Positions 1 through 9,165 of a stretch of DNA of 51,795 nucleotides are shown piece by piece; position 1 is the stretch's first letter, and each line of letters opens with the position of its first letter. The DNA is from Caldilineaceae bacterium (GTDB lineage: Bacteria; Chloroflexota; Anaerolineae; Caldilineales; Caldilineaceae), in assembly GCA_020433455.1 (NCBI GenBank), contig JAGRCP010000007.1, positions 1 to 51,795 on the forward strand, in the 5' to 3' direction. The translations under genes were made by a program, and so were the position numbers. The notes under the pieces were generated by a model, which made no database searches, was not told the DNA's origin, and saw only the letters and a list, made by a program, of their open reading frames with translations.

Positions 1-133
1 AGGTGCAAAATCATCGAAACTCGAGCTGATATTTGGTTCATGCATGGATTGAAATCCGCGGCTAACAATGGCAAGCGGCTGAAGGCGCCGGCGTTCAAGC
101 GCTGAGGCGATTTTTCGCTGTTAGACGATGGTT

Positions 134-640
134 TCAATCGTCCAGGCCAGACTTTACCCTTACCGTGCGGAGACGTTCGTTGAGCAGATCAACCAGCGCC
201 TCGGCCCGCATCCCATAAGTGTCGGGCAGGCTTCCCTCGCTGCCCGTCAGCGCAACGTTGGCTTGCTTCAGTCCGGAGCTGCCGGAAGCATGTCCGTCGG
301 CATAGGTAATGCCGACCATCTTGCTCGCGGTGAATCCTGTACTGCGGATTTTGATGACTGAGAAACGCTCGATATCGTGCCAGGGAATGACGCTGGTGCG
401 GCCAAAGTGGCTGATGAGCAGACCGTCCGGATCCACGCGCAGGAATGAGTTGTTGAGCATCAATTGGAACGCAAATACAAGCGCGCCCAAGCCGAAAAAG
501 AAAATCGTCAGATACCCCATCCAGGGATTCTCCCCCACCAACCACCAACCGCCGATGGCAAAAAGAACGGAGACCAGCAGCAGCCCGAGCAATTTCCTTT
601 TTGAGGGGTAAAGCGTCAGGGTGTCAAGGTGATTGGTCAT
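134..640 (-). CDS. PH-domain-like membrane protein, unknown function
   Basis: This is a 168-residue protein. Two hydrophobic segments lie near the N-terminus (about residues 18-35 and 40-62). They are followed by a soluble part that reads like a small bacterial PH-type fold, with strands around FLRVDPDGLLIS and VIPWHDIERFSV. That layout of two membrane spans followed by a PH-like domain is common in small bacterial membrane proteins of unknown role. I cannot name a function. Its start overlaps the end of the DUF4349 lipoprotein gene by 17 bases on the same strand, so the two are probably co-transcribed and both act at the cell envelope. The family assignment is inferred from the pattern only. 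Confidence 0.7.
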   Translation of the reverse strand: MTNHLDTLTLYPSKRKLLGLLLVSVLFAIGGWWLVGENPWMGYLTIFFFGLGALVFAFQLMLNNSFLRVDPDGLLISHFGRTSVIPWHDIERFSVIKIRSTGFTASKMVGITYADGHASGSSGLKQANVALTGSEGSLPDTYGMRAEALVDLLNERLRTVRVKSGLDD

Positions 641-1607
641 GCCCGATCGCCTCCTCTTCAGAGTGATTGCGCGCTTTCCCGCGTCTGGTTTCCGTTCGCC
701 GGTCCAGCCATTGGAGCGCTTTACGCAGCAGCCAAATCAGCAGGATGATAGGAACGGCTGCCAGCAGGAGCAGGGGCAGCGCATAGAGTACGAACCAAAT
801 GGCTGCACTTCCCAGCCCCTTCAGGCTATTGAGGAGCGCGCGTACGGCATCCCGTGCGACCACCATGGGCCGCCAGGCGTTGTCCAATACGGGTTGGGTA
901 AGGGCGTCGGGCGTCAATTCCAGCGTCAGGGTGGAGAGCCCGACCAGATTATCGAGCATGTTTTTGCGCCCCTGTAGCTGCTCAATTTGGGCCCGAATCT
1001 GCGTGATGTTGTTGTAGACGGCCAGGATATCTTCCGAAGTGGCGTCGGGGCGCTCCCGCACCTCGGCCAGGAGGGCCAGCAGCTCCTCTTCGGCCGCGCG
1101 CAGGTTGCGAAGCTGGGCCTCCGTGTCGCTGTACTGATCGGTCACGTCTTCCCGGGTGACCGACTCGGAGCGTACATCCACAGCCAAATCGTGCATGGCG
1201 TCCATGAAAGGTTCCAGCTCTTCGGCGGGCACGCGGACGGTCATGGAGCCGCGCAGGAGTTCACTGCTGCCGTACGCGCTCATGTAGAGATTGGCGTCGG
1301 AGACATAGCCGTTTACCTCCGCCAGCTTGGCTTCGATGGTATCGACCGCGGTCTGCGTGTCGCTTACCGCCAGGTCCATTTCCGCCCGGGCGATAATTTT
1401 GCGCGCCGTTTGGGCAGCGGGCAAGGGCGCGGCGCTCGCCTCCCCCTCAGCATAGAACGCATCGTCGGCGACGGGCGCTTCCGACGCCGGGGCCGACATG
1501 CCCGCATTATCCATGACCGCGACATTCTGCTGTGCAGCCGCGCATGCGGTCAGGATGAGCGCGATGATGGAGAAGACGACAACAATCGACGTTCTGTTTG
1601 TTTGCAT
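624..1607 (-). CDS. DUF4349 domain lipoprotein
   Basis: The N-terminus is a lipoprotein signal: a basic start, a hydrophobic core (IVVVFSIIALIL) and the lipobox LTAC. A low-complexity Ala/Pro linker follows. The DUF4349 core has strands (RAEMDLAVSDT), a long coiled-coil-like helical hairpin around residues 160-215, and a return strand (LVGLSTLTLELTP). A transmembrane helix (about residues 265-290) and a basic tail end the protein. I chose the ATG at 1607 over the one at 1622 because the earlier ATG overlaps a GAGGAAG ribosome-binding site for 1607. DUF4349 proteins are envelope proteins of unknown biochemical role. Two membrane attachments, lipid and C-terminal helix, would place the coiled coil outside the cytoplasm. 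Confidence 0.85.
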   Translation of the reverse strand: MQTNRTSIVVVFSIIALILTACAAAQQNVAVMDNAGMSAPASEAPVADDAFYAEGEASAAPLPAAQTARKIIARAEMDLAVSDTQTAVDTIEAKLAEVNGYVSDANLYMSAYGSSELLRGSMTVRVPAEELEPFMDAMHDLAVDVRSESVTREDVTDQYSDTEAQLRNLRAAEEELLALLAEVRERPDATSEDILAVYNNITQIRAQIEQLQGRKNMLDNLVGLSTLTLELTPDALTQPVLDNAWRPMVVARDAVRALLNSLKGLGSAAIWFVLYALPLLLLAAVPIILLIWLLRKALQWLDRRTETRRGKARNHSEEEAIGHDQSP

Positions 1608-1895
1608 GGGCGGCTTCCTCATTTGAAGGGATCGTGGTTTGAAGGAATCATGAATGCCGGCGGCGATAACGCGGCGGATATTCAGGCTGCTCTCACCGAC
1701 TGGCGGTGAGCACTATTTTTGCTGCGGTATGCACGCCTAGCTGTAGCCCTGAGCGCGCAAGGACTTGCTGATCGAGACGTACGATGCCCCGCGCATGTTC
1801 CGCGTCGCCGGTTTTCTCGCTCCATGGTAAGCGATGATAGGATAAAGCAAAACCACTGAGTAAATGCCGCGGCGGACTGTACCGAGGAGCCTATC

Positions 1896-3146
1896 ATGCA
1901 AACATCGGCGTTTGGCGAAAAATTTTTGGACGATTGCGGTATTTTACAGTTGATGGCCGATTTGGGCGAGGCCGCGTCCCGACCGGGGGCTATCATGCTG
2001 GGCGGCGGTAATCCGGCCCATATTCCAGACGTCCAGGCGCTCTTCCGTCGCCGCATGGCCCTCGTTCTGGACAGCGAAAACGATTTTGAGACGCTTATCG
2101 GCAACTATAGCGCGCCCGCGGGCGACCTGGCGTTTATTGATGCCGTGGTTGCCCTCTGTCGTCGTCGCTTCGGCTGGGAGATCGGTCCCGAAAATGTGGC
2201 CCTGACGAATGGCAGCCAGACCGCCTTCTTCTGTCTCTTTAACCTCTTTGGCGGTACGACGCGGGACGGTCGTAAGCGCAAGATTCTCCTGCCCCTGGCG
2301 CCCGAGTATATCGGCTATGTGGATGCGGGCATTGAGGACGATCTCTTCGTTTCGGCCCGCTCCCGGATCGAGTTCCTGGCGGATCGCCTCTTCAAGTATC
2401 ATGTGGATTTTGATGCGCTCGAAATCGGCGACGAAATCGGCGCCATCTGCGTCTCCCGGCCCACGAATCCCACCGGCAACGTTCTGACCGAAGAGGAGAT
2501 GGCCACCCTCGGCGCCCTGGCCCGGGCGCACGGCATCCCCTTTATTGTGGACAACGCCTACGGCACGCCCTTTCCCGGCATCATTTATACCGAGGCTACG
2601 CCCGCGTGGGATCCCAATACGGTCATGTGCATGAGCCTTTCCAAGCTGGGCCTGCCCGGCGCGCGCACGGGCATCGTCATCGCCAACGAGGAGATTATCC
2701 GGGCCCTCACCGGCATGAACGCGGTGATGAGCCTGGCGCCCGGCTCCTTCGGCGCATATTTGGCCCTGGACCTCATGCGCAGCGGCGAGATCGTGCTCAT
2801 GAGCAATACTATCATCCGGCCCCACTACCAGCGCAAGGCCGAGCGTGCGCTGGCTTTGCTGCGCCAAGCCCTGGCCGGAACGCCCGCCTATATCCACAAG
2901 CCGGAGGGCGCCTTCTTTTTCTGGCTCTGGTTCAAGGACCTGCCCATCAGCGCCCAGGAGCTTTATCGGCGCTTGAAGGAGCGTAACGTCATCATCGTGC
3001 CCGGCCACTACTTCTTTCCCGGTCTGGCGGAAGAGTGGCCCCATCGCCACGAGTGCATCCGCATGAGTTACGCGGGCGCGCCCGACGTGGTGGAAGCCGG
3101 TATCGAAATCATCGCCGAAGAAGTGCGCCGCGCGTACGCTTCGTAA
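1896..3146 (+). CDS. avtA: Valine-pyruvate aminotransferase
   Basis: This is a 416-residue fold-type I PLP aminotransferase. The visible motifs are the N-terminal GGGNPAHIP substrate loop, [10 protein letters not shown] (cofactor phosphate region), [12 protein letters not shown], the [11 protein letters not shown] aspartate/tyrosine region, and the Schiff-base lysine K250 in [14 protein letters not shown]. Length and motif order match AvtA, which interconverts valine plus pyruvate with 2-oxoisovalerate plus alanine in the cytoplasm. The start is supported by GAGGAG eight bases upstream. It stands apart from any branched-chain operon here. Another alpha-transaminase specificity is possible, but the fit to AvtA is good. 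Confidence 0.88.
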   Translation: MQTSAFGEKFLDDCGILQLMADLGEAASRPGAIMLGGGNPAHIPDVQALFRRRMALVLDSENDFETLIGNYSAPAGDLAFIDAVVALCRRRFGWEIGPENVALTNGSQTAFFCLFNLFGGTTRDGRKRKILLPLAPEYIGYVDAGIEDDLFVSARSRIEFLADRLFKYHVDFDALEIGDEIGAICVSRPTNPTGNVLTEEEMATLGALARAHGIPFIVDNAYGTPFPGIIYTEATPAWDPNTVMCMSLSKLGLPGARTGIVIANEEIIRALTGMNAVMSLAPGSFGAYLALDLMRSGEIVLMSNTIIRPHYQRKAERALALLRQALAGTPAYIHKPEGAFFFWLWFKDLPISAQELYRRLKERNVIIVPGHYFFPGLAEEWPHRHECIRMSYAGAPDVVEAGIEIIAEEVRRAYAS

Positions 3147-3193
3147 TTCTATTGGCGGTTTTTTGTTCCGACTGGCGCTCCCGGCGGCATCCC

Positions 3194-3222
3194 GCTCCGC
3201 CACTCCGCTACTCTGCTACTCC
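3194..3222. repeat. Short heptad tandem repeat (CACTCCG / CTACTCT / GCTACTC)
   Basis: About four degenerate seven-base units lie in the gap between the aminotransferase and the oxidoreductase, just before the chosen start at 3241. The period matches the other heptamer arrays of this window, though the unit sequence differs. Confidence 0.5.
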
Positions 3223-3240
3223 AACAATCGAGGCGTCTCT

Positions 3241-4242
3241 ATGTCTTACTCCAGCCGTGAAGTCCATTTGCTCTCCCGCCCTGTGGGCGAACCGACTCCC
3301 GTCAATTTTGAACTGGTTACCATAACGTTGCCCGCGCTCCAGCCCGGTCAGGTTCTGGTGCGCAATCGCTATCTCTCCGTGGACCCCTACATGCGCGGTC
3401 GCATGGTGGATCGCAAGAGCTACGTGCCGCCTTTTCGCCTGGGCGAAGTCATGACCGGCGGCGCGGTGGGCGAGGTCGTCGAGTCCAATGGCGGCCCTTT
3501 TCAGGCGGGCGATTGGGTCCAGAGCATGCACGGCTGGCGTGAGGCGTTTGTCAGTGACGGCCGGGGCCTGAGCAAGGTTGATCCGGCGTTGGCGCCCCTG
3601 CCCGCCTATTTGGGCGTCATGGGCATGCCAGGTCTGACGGCCTACGTGGGCCTGCTGGATATGGGCAAGCCCCAGGCGGGCGAGACCGTTTATGTTTCGG
3701 GCGCGGCGGGCGCAGTCGGCTCCATCGTTTGCCAGATCGCCAAGCTCAAAGGCTGCTACGTCGCGGGCAGCGCGGGCTCGGACGCCAAGACGGCCTGGCT
3801 CATGCAGACCGCGGGCGTTGACGCCGCGTTCAACTACAGAACCACGCCCGTGCCCGCGGGCCTGGCCCGCAGTTGCCCCAACGGTATCGACGTATTTTTT
3901 GATAACGTGGGCGGCGGCACGCTGGAGGCCGCATTGGGCCGCATGAACGACTTCGGCCGCATTGCCGCCTGCGGATCCATCTCCCTCTACAATGCGACCC
4001 GCCCCGAGCCCGGCCCGCGCAATCTTGGACTTATCGTGCCCAAGCGCCTCACGCTCCAGGGCTTCATCGTCTCGGATCACGACGACCGCATGCACGACTT
4101 CTACCGCGACATGAGCCGGTGGATCGCGGCCGGCCGGATCAAGTGGGAAGAGACCGTTTACTCCGGTATCGACAACGCCGTCCCCGCCTTCCTCGGCCTC
4201 TTCTCCGGTAAGAATCTGGGTAAGATGGTTGTGGAAATTTAA
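3241..4242 (+). CDS. NADP-dependent oxidoreductase, zinc-independent MDR family
   Basis: This is a 333-residue medium-chain dehydrogenase/reductase of the leukotriene-B4 12-hydroxydehydrogenase / CurA type. It shows LSVDPYMRGRM near residue 45, the segment GLTAYVGL, and the nucleotide-binding loop VSGAAGAVGS near residue 155. It also has DVFFDNVGG and a C-terminal GKNLGKMVVEI. No zinc-binding cysteines are present, as expected. Such enzymes reduce alpha,beta-unsaturated ketones or aldehydes with NADPH in the cytoplasm. I chose the ATG at 3241 (MSYSSREVHL) because homologues begin at this point. The upstream in-frame extension to 3163 reads through the heptad repeat. The sugar kinase starts five bases after its stop. 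Confidence 0.85.
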   Translation: MSYSSREVHLLSRPVGEPTPVNFELVTITLPALQPGQVLVRNRYLSVDPYMRGRMVDRKSYVPPFRLGEVMTGGAVGEVVESNGGPFQAGDWVQSMHGWREAFVSDGRGLSKVDPALAPLPAYLGVMGMPGLTAYVGLLDMGKPQAGETVYVSGAAGAVGSIVCQIAKLKGCYVAGSAGSDAKTAWLMQTAGVDAAFNYRTTPVPAGLARSCPNGIDVFFDNVGGGTLEAALGRMNDFGRIAACGSISLYNATRPEPGPRNLGLIVPKRLTLQGFIVSDHDDRMHDFYRDMSRWIAAGRIKWEETVYSGIDNAVPAFLGLFSGKNLGKMVVEI

Positions 4243-4247
4243 CCCTT

Positions 4248-5141
4248 ATGCCACCCATCCTCGTTTGCGGCCACACAAATCTGGAAACCACCTTGCGTAT
4301 TGATGGCTTCCCGCTGGACTATACGCCGGTGCGCTATGCGTTTGATGCCATCAGCAGCACGGCCGCGGGCGTGGGCTTTAACGTCGCCAAGGCCCTGCAC
4401 ACGCTGGGCAATGAGGTGCGCCTCGCTTCCATCGTCGGGCCGGACGTGGCCGGCGCCCGGATTCGCGCTGCTGCCGTCACTGCGGGCCTGGATGCAAGCG
4501 GCATTGTGGACGCAACCGATGCCACCGCCCAGTCGGTCATCCTCTATGATGGGGCGGGGCGTCGCCAGATTCACACCGATTTGAAGCAGGTGCAGGATGC
4601 CCACTATCCGCGCGATCGATTTACCCGATCCATGCAGGGCTGTCGCGCGGCCGCGCTCTGCAACATCAACTACTCGCGGCCGCTCCTGGCTCCGGCCAAA
4701 GAAGCGGGCCTGCTCATCGCCACCGACGTCCATACCATCAGCGAACTGGATGACGCCTATAATGCCGATTTCATGGCCGCAGCTCACATCCTCTTCATGA
4801 GCGGCGAGCGTCTGCCTGTGCCGCCTGAGGCATGGGCGGATGCAGTGATGGCCCGCTATGCCCCCCATATCCTCGTCATTGGCCTGGGCGGGAATGGCGC
4901 GCTGCTGGCCACGGAAGAGGAAATCGTAAGGACGCCCGCCGTGGCCCCTGCGTCGGTTGTCAGCACCGTCGGGGCGGGCGACGCGCTCTTTTCCTGCTTT
5001 CTCCACGCCTATCTGGCCGGTTATGCTCCCCGGGAGGCTCTGCGGCGAGCCGTCCTCTTCGCCGGACGCAAGATTTGCGCCCCGGCCGCGTCGGACGGTT
5101 TTCTCACCGCGGATGAGCTGGAGAGGTCGGCTCGTATCTGA
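4248..5141 (+). CDS. PfkB-family carbohydrate kinase
   Basis: This 297-residue protein has the ribokinase/PfkB fold. The N-terminal substrate region contains GHTNLETTLRIDGFPL and the glycine-rich GVGFNVAKALHTLG. The C-terminal signature is VSTVGAGDALFSCFLHA, with D245 of GAGD as the expected catalytic base. Members phosphorylate sugars or nucleosides with ATP. The substrate cannot be read from sequence. It follows the oxidoreductase with a 5-base gap, so the two are likely co-transcribed, but they suggest no shared pathway. Confidence 0.85.
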   Translation: MPPILVCGHTNLETTLRIDGFPLDYTPVRYAFDAISSTAAGVGFNVAKALHTLGNEVRLASIVGPDVAGARIRAAAVTAGLDASGIVDATDATAQSVILYDGAGRRQIHTDLKQVQDAHYPRDRFTRSMQGCRAAALCNINYSRPLLAPAKEAGLLIATDVHTISELDDAYNADFMAAAHILFMSGERLPVPPEAWADAVMARYAPHILVIGLGGNGALLATEEEIVRTPAVAPASVVSTVGAGDALFSCFLHAYLAGYAPREALRRAVLFAGRKICAPAASDGFLTADELERSARI

Positions 5142-5182
5142 TTTCTGTCTAGACAGCATTACGGAAGGTTGATCGATCCCTT

Positions 5183-5839
5183 ATGCATCTTCGTCGCCTC
5201 GAGCTGGCTACCCGCCCGCTTGCCGACCAAACGTCATTTTATACCCGCCTCTTGGGCGCGGACCCTCTCGTTGCCACGGATGAGGGGGTTGAGTTTGCAG
5301 TCGGCTCTTCGTGCCTCTCTTTCCGGCAGAACGATGCGCCGGCCCGCTATCACTTTGCCTTTAATATCCCTGAGAATCGCTTCGACGACGCCCGGGCCTG
5401 GATTCAGAATTTTGCGCCGCTGATTGCCGATGGCGCGGGGCGGACTGTCTTCTCGTCTCCCGGGGGCTGGAATGCCCATATCCTCTATTTCGTCGATCCC
5501 GCGGGCAATATCGGCGAACTGATCGCGCGCCACAAATTGGACAACGCAGACGCCGCGCCCTTCTCCGGCCGCAGCTTGCTCTGCGTCAGCGAGATCGGCA
5601 TTGCGGCGGATGACGTACGCGCAACCGGCCGCGCGCTCTGCCGGCAGACAGGCGCGGAACCTTATTACGGAGCCGATGAAGGGACCTTTATGCCCATCGG
5701 CGATGAGCACGGCCTGTTGATCCTGGTCAAGCAGGGGCGCATCTGGTTTCCTGATACCGGCGTGCCGGCCCTGCATCTGCCCCTGCGCGTGGAGATCGAA
5801 AACGAGGGCCGGGAGATCGTGTTGACCTTCCCGCGTTGA
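5183..5839 (+). CDS. VOC-fold protein (glyoxalase/extradiol dioxygenase family)
   Basis: This 218-residue protein contains VOC-type beta-alpha-beta modules. The first begins MHLRRLELATRPLADQTSFY and ends with ILYFVDPAGNIGELIARH. The second begins LLCVSEIGIAADDV and ends near MPIGDEHGLLILV. The metal ligands typical of the superfamily appear only partly (H, E), so metal dependence is uncertain. Superfamily members include glyoxalases, dioxygenases and resistance proteins, and no specific reaction can be assigned. It sits 41 bases after the PfkB kinase and is the last gene of that plus-strand run. Confidence 0.75.
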   Translation: MHLRRLELATRPLADQTSFYTRLLGADPLVATDEGVEFAVGSSCLSFRQNDAPARYHFAFNIPENRFDDARAWIQNFAPLIADGAGRTVFSSPGGWNAHILYFVDPAGNIGELIARHKLDNADAAPFSGRSLLCVSEIGIAADDVRATGRALCRQTGAEPYYGADEGTFMPIGDEHGLLILVKQGRIWFPDTGVPALHLPLRVEIENEGREIVLTFPR

Positions 5840-5856
5840 ATAGGGCAAAATCCATG

Positions 5857-5945
5857 GTAGGGACCGGCCTCCGTGCCGGTCCGCACCCCCGCGATACGAC
5901 AAAACCCGGAATCCCCGACGCAACGGGCGGGCACGGGGGGCAATG
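5857..5945. repeat. Intergenic hairpin repeat with GTGCCGG core
   Basis: GGACCGGC at 5861-5868 pairs perfectly with GCCGGTCC at 5875-5882 around a six-base loop. A related arm, ACGGGCGGGCACGGGG, follows near 5923-5938. The shared core resembles the larger inverted repeats at 12000 and 46483, so this looks like one member of a dispersed hairpin family. It lies between convergently unrelated plus-strand genes and has no T-run, so it is not an obvious terminator. Confidence 0.5.
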
Positions 5946-5975
5946 ACATAAATTCATGACGCAATCACTCACACT

Positions 5976-8900
5976 ATGCTGATACTTCACGCACACTGGC
6001 AACCATCGCCGGCGCCTGATGCAACCGGCCGATTCTATTTCTGGGCGGAGACGGCTGACGTCGCGGCGCCCACAGGCAAAGTGGATCGCCGTCGCAAGCG
6101 CGCGGCTTCCCATCCCTTCGCGCTGGATCACGGACGGCTGACCGTGGAACTGAAGCGCCTCTCCAGGCTGGATCAAACGGGGCGTGCTGCGGAGCTGACC
6201 CTCCGCTTACCCACGGGACGTATCGCGCCCCAGCCCTCGCCCGCCCTGGTCCATGAATGGGAACTGAATCAGGGGGGTCTGCGCCTGCACCCCTGGAAGA
6301 TTCCCGCGCTGCAACTGACTCCGGCCGACGCCTTCTATCTCCTGTCTAATTTACCGACCGGAGCGGACGATCGCCATGCCGTCTATCTCCACCTGGGCGA
6401 TGATCTGCGCTTCTGGCAAGCCGCGGCCCGCCTGGCGCTGGAAGCATTGGTGCAGCAGAAATATATGCCCGGCTTGATCGAGGCGAACGGAGACGACGCC
6501 CAGGATGCGAATCTGTACGCACGCTGGTTGCCGGTGTTGGACGGCCCCCGCGACGGCCCCAGGTTGACGACTCTGCGCAATGCCATGCCGCCACTCTGTC
6601 GCGCCGATGCCGAAGAAGATGAACCGGGCGCGCGCTTTCTTCTCGATACTTTTCTCAACGCAATGGTCGATGATCTTGTCCGGCGTTGGGCAGTCGCCGG
6701 CGAGAGGCAGAGCCGAGACGCGCAAACGGCTTTATTCCTCGATGCGCTTACGAGTCGAGCTCCTGAGCGAACCTCCGAGCAAGCTCCCGATCGAGCCCGA
6801 AACATCGTCGATTTTCCGGCCGCGCAAAAGCAGCAGTGGCTGCTCGGCTATCGGGCCTGGCTGCGCAATCTGCGCGCGGCTGGGGATGCGTATTTCCGTG
6901 TCGCGCTGCGTCTGGAACCGCCCGCGTCCGGCGGCGATGATGAGAAATGGGCGCTCCATTATCTGCTTCAGGCCCGGGACGATCCGAGTCTGCTCATCGA
7001 CGCCGCTCAGATCTGGGCGCGCAATCGTCTCTCCTCTTCTCCGTTGGCGGACCGTCTGGGCAATGCCCAGGAGCTGCTCTTGACCGGATTGGGCTTTGCC
7101 GCGCGTCTGAGTTCGCCTATCCGCGAAAGTTTGCAGAGTAAGCAGCCCGCCGGCGCCCGTCTCTCGTCCGATGAAGCGTATGCCTATCTGCGCGAAGCTG
7201 CTCCCTTGCTGGAAGAGAGCAGCTTCGGCGTCTTTGTACCGCCCTGGTGGAACAAGCCCAATGCGCGCCTGGGCGTTCGCCTTCAGATGAGCGGACAGGG
7301 AAGCAGCGAAAGCGCCGCGTCCGGTCTGCTCACCATGGAGAATCTGGTCAGCTACCAGTGGCAGCTCTCCGTTGCGGGCGAACCGTTGAACGAGGATGAG
7401 TTTCAATCGCTGGTCGCGCTCAAATCGCCGCTGGTGCAGGTGCGCGGCCAATGGGTGCAACTGGATCCCGAACAGATCGAAGCCGCGATTCGCTTCTGGC
7501 AACGTCAGGATGGAAGACACGAGATCGGATTGCTGGATGCAGCCGGATTGGCCCTGAATGCCCAGGAGACCGACGGCTTGACCGTGGAAGGCGTTGATGC
7601 GCAGGGTTGGTTCAAAGAGTGGCTCGATCGTTTTACAGGGCGCGAGACGCTGGAAGTGCTGGACACGCCCGCGGCGCTTCACGCCGAATTGCGCCCTTAT
7701 CAACGCTTCGGCTATTCGTGGCTCGATTTCCAGCGCCGCTGGCAGATCGGCGCCTGTCTGGCCGATGACATGGGGCTGGGCAAAACGATCCAGACGCTGG
7801 CCATGCTCCAGCAGGCCAAGGATGCGACGGGATCCCTGCCCGCGCCCATGCTCCTGATCGCGCCGACTTCGGTCGTCGTCAACTGGGCCAAAGAAGCGGC
7901 CCGCTTTACGCCTGGGCTGAGCATCATGGTTCACCAGGGCGGGGATCGCCTGCGCGGCGATGAGTTTGTCGCCGAGGCGGGCAATCATGACATTGTGGCC
8001 ACAAGCTATGCGCTCGTCCGGCGTGACGAGGATTTCCTCAAGCCGGTTCGCTGGTTCGGCGTCGTGCTGGACGAAGCCCAAAATATCAAGAACGCCGAGA
8101 CCAAACAGGCGCGTGTCATCCGCCGGCTGGATGCGGACTTCCGACTGGCCCTGACCGGGACGCCGGTGGAAAATCGGCTGAGCGAGCTTTGGTCCATCAT
8201 GCAATTTCTCAACCCCGGCTTTCTGGGCAGTCAGCGTGCGTTTCGACAGAACTTTGCGTTGCCGATCGAGCGCAACAATGACGAGAGCGCCGCCCAACGC
8301 TTGCGTCGCATGGTTACGCCCTTCATCCTGCGCCGGGTGAAGACCGACCCCACCGTTATCCAGGATCTGCCCGAGAAGCAGGAGACCAAGGAGTATTGCA
8401 CGCTCTCCACCGAGCAGGCCACTCTCTATGAAGCGGTGGTGCAAAATGCGCTCCAGAGCATCAACAGCGCCGAAGATGACATGACCCGGCGCGGGCTTGT
8501 GCTCTCCATGCTCATGAAACTCAAGCAGATCTGCAATCATCCCGGCCAATTCCTGCATCAACTGGATGGCGAACCGGCCGACAACCCCGGGCAAGTGCGC
8601 AGCGGCAAGCTTGCACGCCTGAGCGAGCTGCTGGACGAGCTGCTCGACGCGGGCGATCGGGCCCTGATCTTCAGCCAGTTCACCGAAATGGGCGGCTATT
8701 TGCAAAAGTATCTTCAGTTGCGCTATGGGCGTCCGGTTCTCTTTTTGCATGGCGGCGTTCCCGCCCGTCGCCGCCAGGAGATGGTGGAACGCTTCCAGGA
8801 TGAGCGGGACGGCCCGCCGATTTTTGTGCTTTCGCTCAAGGCGGGCGGCACCGGGCTCAACCTGACCCAGGCCAATCACGTTTTCCACTATGACCGCTGG

Positions 8901-9140
8901 TGGAACCCCGCAGTGGAAGATCAGGCCACCGATCGCGCCTTCCGCATCGGCCAGACGCGCAATGTGCAGGTGCATAAATTCGTCTGCGTCGGCACGCTGG
9001 AAGAGAAGATCGACGCGATGATCGAAGAGAAGAAGGCGCTGGCCCAGGCGATTGTGGGCGGCGGCGAAAACTGGTTGACGGAACTCTCAACCGACGATCT
9101 GCGTGATCTGGTCCTGTTGCGCAAGGAGCTGGTTCAATGA
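5976..9140 (+). CDS. SNF2-family DEAD/DEAH-type helicase
   Basis: This is a 1054-residue Swi2/Snf2 ATPase. The N-terminal half (about residues 1-560) includes a bacterial SNF2-associated region around residues 440-510. The first RecA lobe has Walker A DDMGLGKT (K603), LIAPTSVVVNW, the Walker B box DEAQ at 699-702 and LTGTPVENRLSELW. The second lobe has RALIFSQFTEMG, LSLKAGGTGLNLTQA and the arginine-finger motif DRAFRIGQ. These proteins translocate on duplex DNA and remodel protein-DNA complexes; many sit in bacterial defence or repair loci. The SWIM-protein gene starts 25 bases downstream, followed by an unknown gene, and these three look like one transcription unit. Confidence 0.93.
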   Translation: MLILHAHWQPSPAPDATGRFYFWAETADVAAPTGKVDRRRKRAASHPFALDHGRLTVELKRLSRLDQTGRAAELTLRLPTGRIAPQPSPALVHEWELNQGGLRLHPWKIPALQLTPADAFYLLSNLPTGADDRHAVYLHLGDDLRFWQAAARLALEALVQQKYMPGLIEANGDDAQDANLYARWLPVLDGPRDGPRLTTLRNAMPPLCRADAEEDEPGARFLLDTFLNAMVDDLVRRWAVAGERQSRDAQTALFLDALTSRAPERTSEQAPDRARNIVDFPAAQKQQWLLGYRAWLRNLRAAGDAYFRVALRLEPPASGGDDEKWALHYLLQARDDPSLLIDAAQIWARNRLSSSPLADRLGNAQELLLTGLGFAARLSSPIRESLQSKQPAGARLSSDEAYAYLREAAPLLEESSFGVFVPPWWNKPNARLGVRLQMSGQGSSESAASGLLTMENLVSYQWQLSVAGEPLNEDEFQSLVALKSPLVQVRGQWVQLDPEQIEAAIRFWQRQDGRHEIGLLDAAGLALNAQETDGLTVEGVDAQGWFKEWLDRFTGRETLEVLDTPAALHAELRPYQRFGYSWLDFQRRWQIGACLADDMGLGKTIQTLAMLQQAKDATGSLPAPMLLIAPTSVVVNWAKEAARFTPGLSIMVHQGGDRLRGDEFVAEAGNHDIVATSYALVRRDEDFLKPVRWFGVVLDEAQNIKNAETKQARVIRRLDADFRLALTGTPVENRLSELWSIMQFLNPGFLGSQRAFRQNFALPIERNNDESAAQRLRRMVTPFILRRVKTDPTVIQDLPEKQETKEYCTLSTEQATLYEAVVQNALQSINSAEDDMTRRGLVLSMLMKLKQICNHPGQFLHQLDGEPADNPGQVRSGKLARLSELLDELLDAGDRALIFSQFTEMGGYLQKYLQLRYGRPVLFLHGGVPARRRQEMVERFQDERDGPPIFVLSLKAGGTGLNLTQANHVFHYDRWWNPAVEDQATDRAFRIGQTRNVQVHKFVCVGTLEEKIDAMIEEKKALAQAIVGGGENWLTELSTDDLRDLVLLRKELVQ

Positions 9141-9165
9141 CTGGTTCAATGAAACGAGGCGACAA

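Noticed and set aside
1690-1800. LuxR-like tail on the minus strand (LGVHTAAKIVLTASR then stop)
   Set aside because: It resembles the end of a LuxR helix-turn-helix domain, but the upstream helices are not found without frame changes, and the match is only about fifteen residues. It may be a relic but is not strong enough to list.
1944-3203. 419-codon minus-strand frame opposite avtA
   Set aside because: It is a codon-bias shadow of the aminotransferase, with composition rich in G, A, H and R and no recognisable motif.
6732-8975. 747-codon open frame on the minus strand
   Set aside because: It lies wholly opposite the SNF2 helicase, whose motifs are complete. Long antisense frames are a normal by-product of high GC, and the translation shows no domain.
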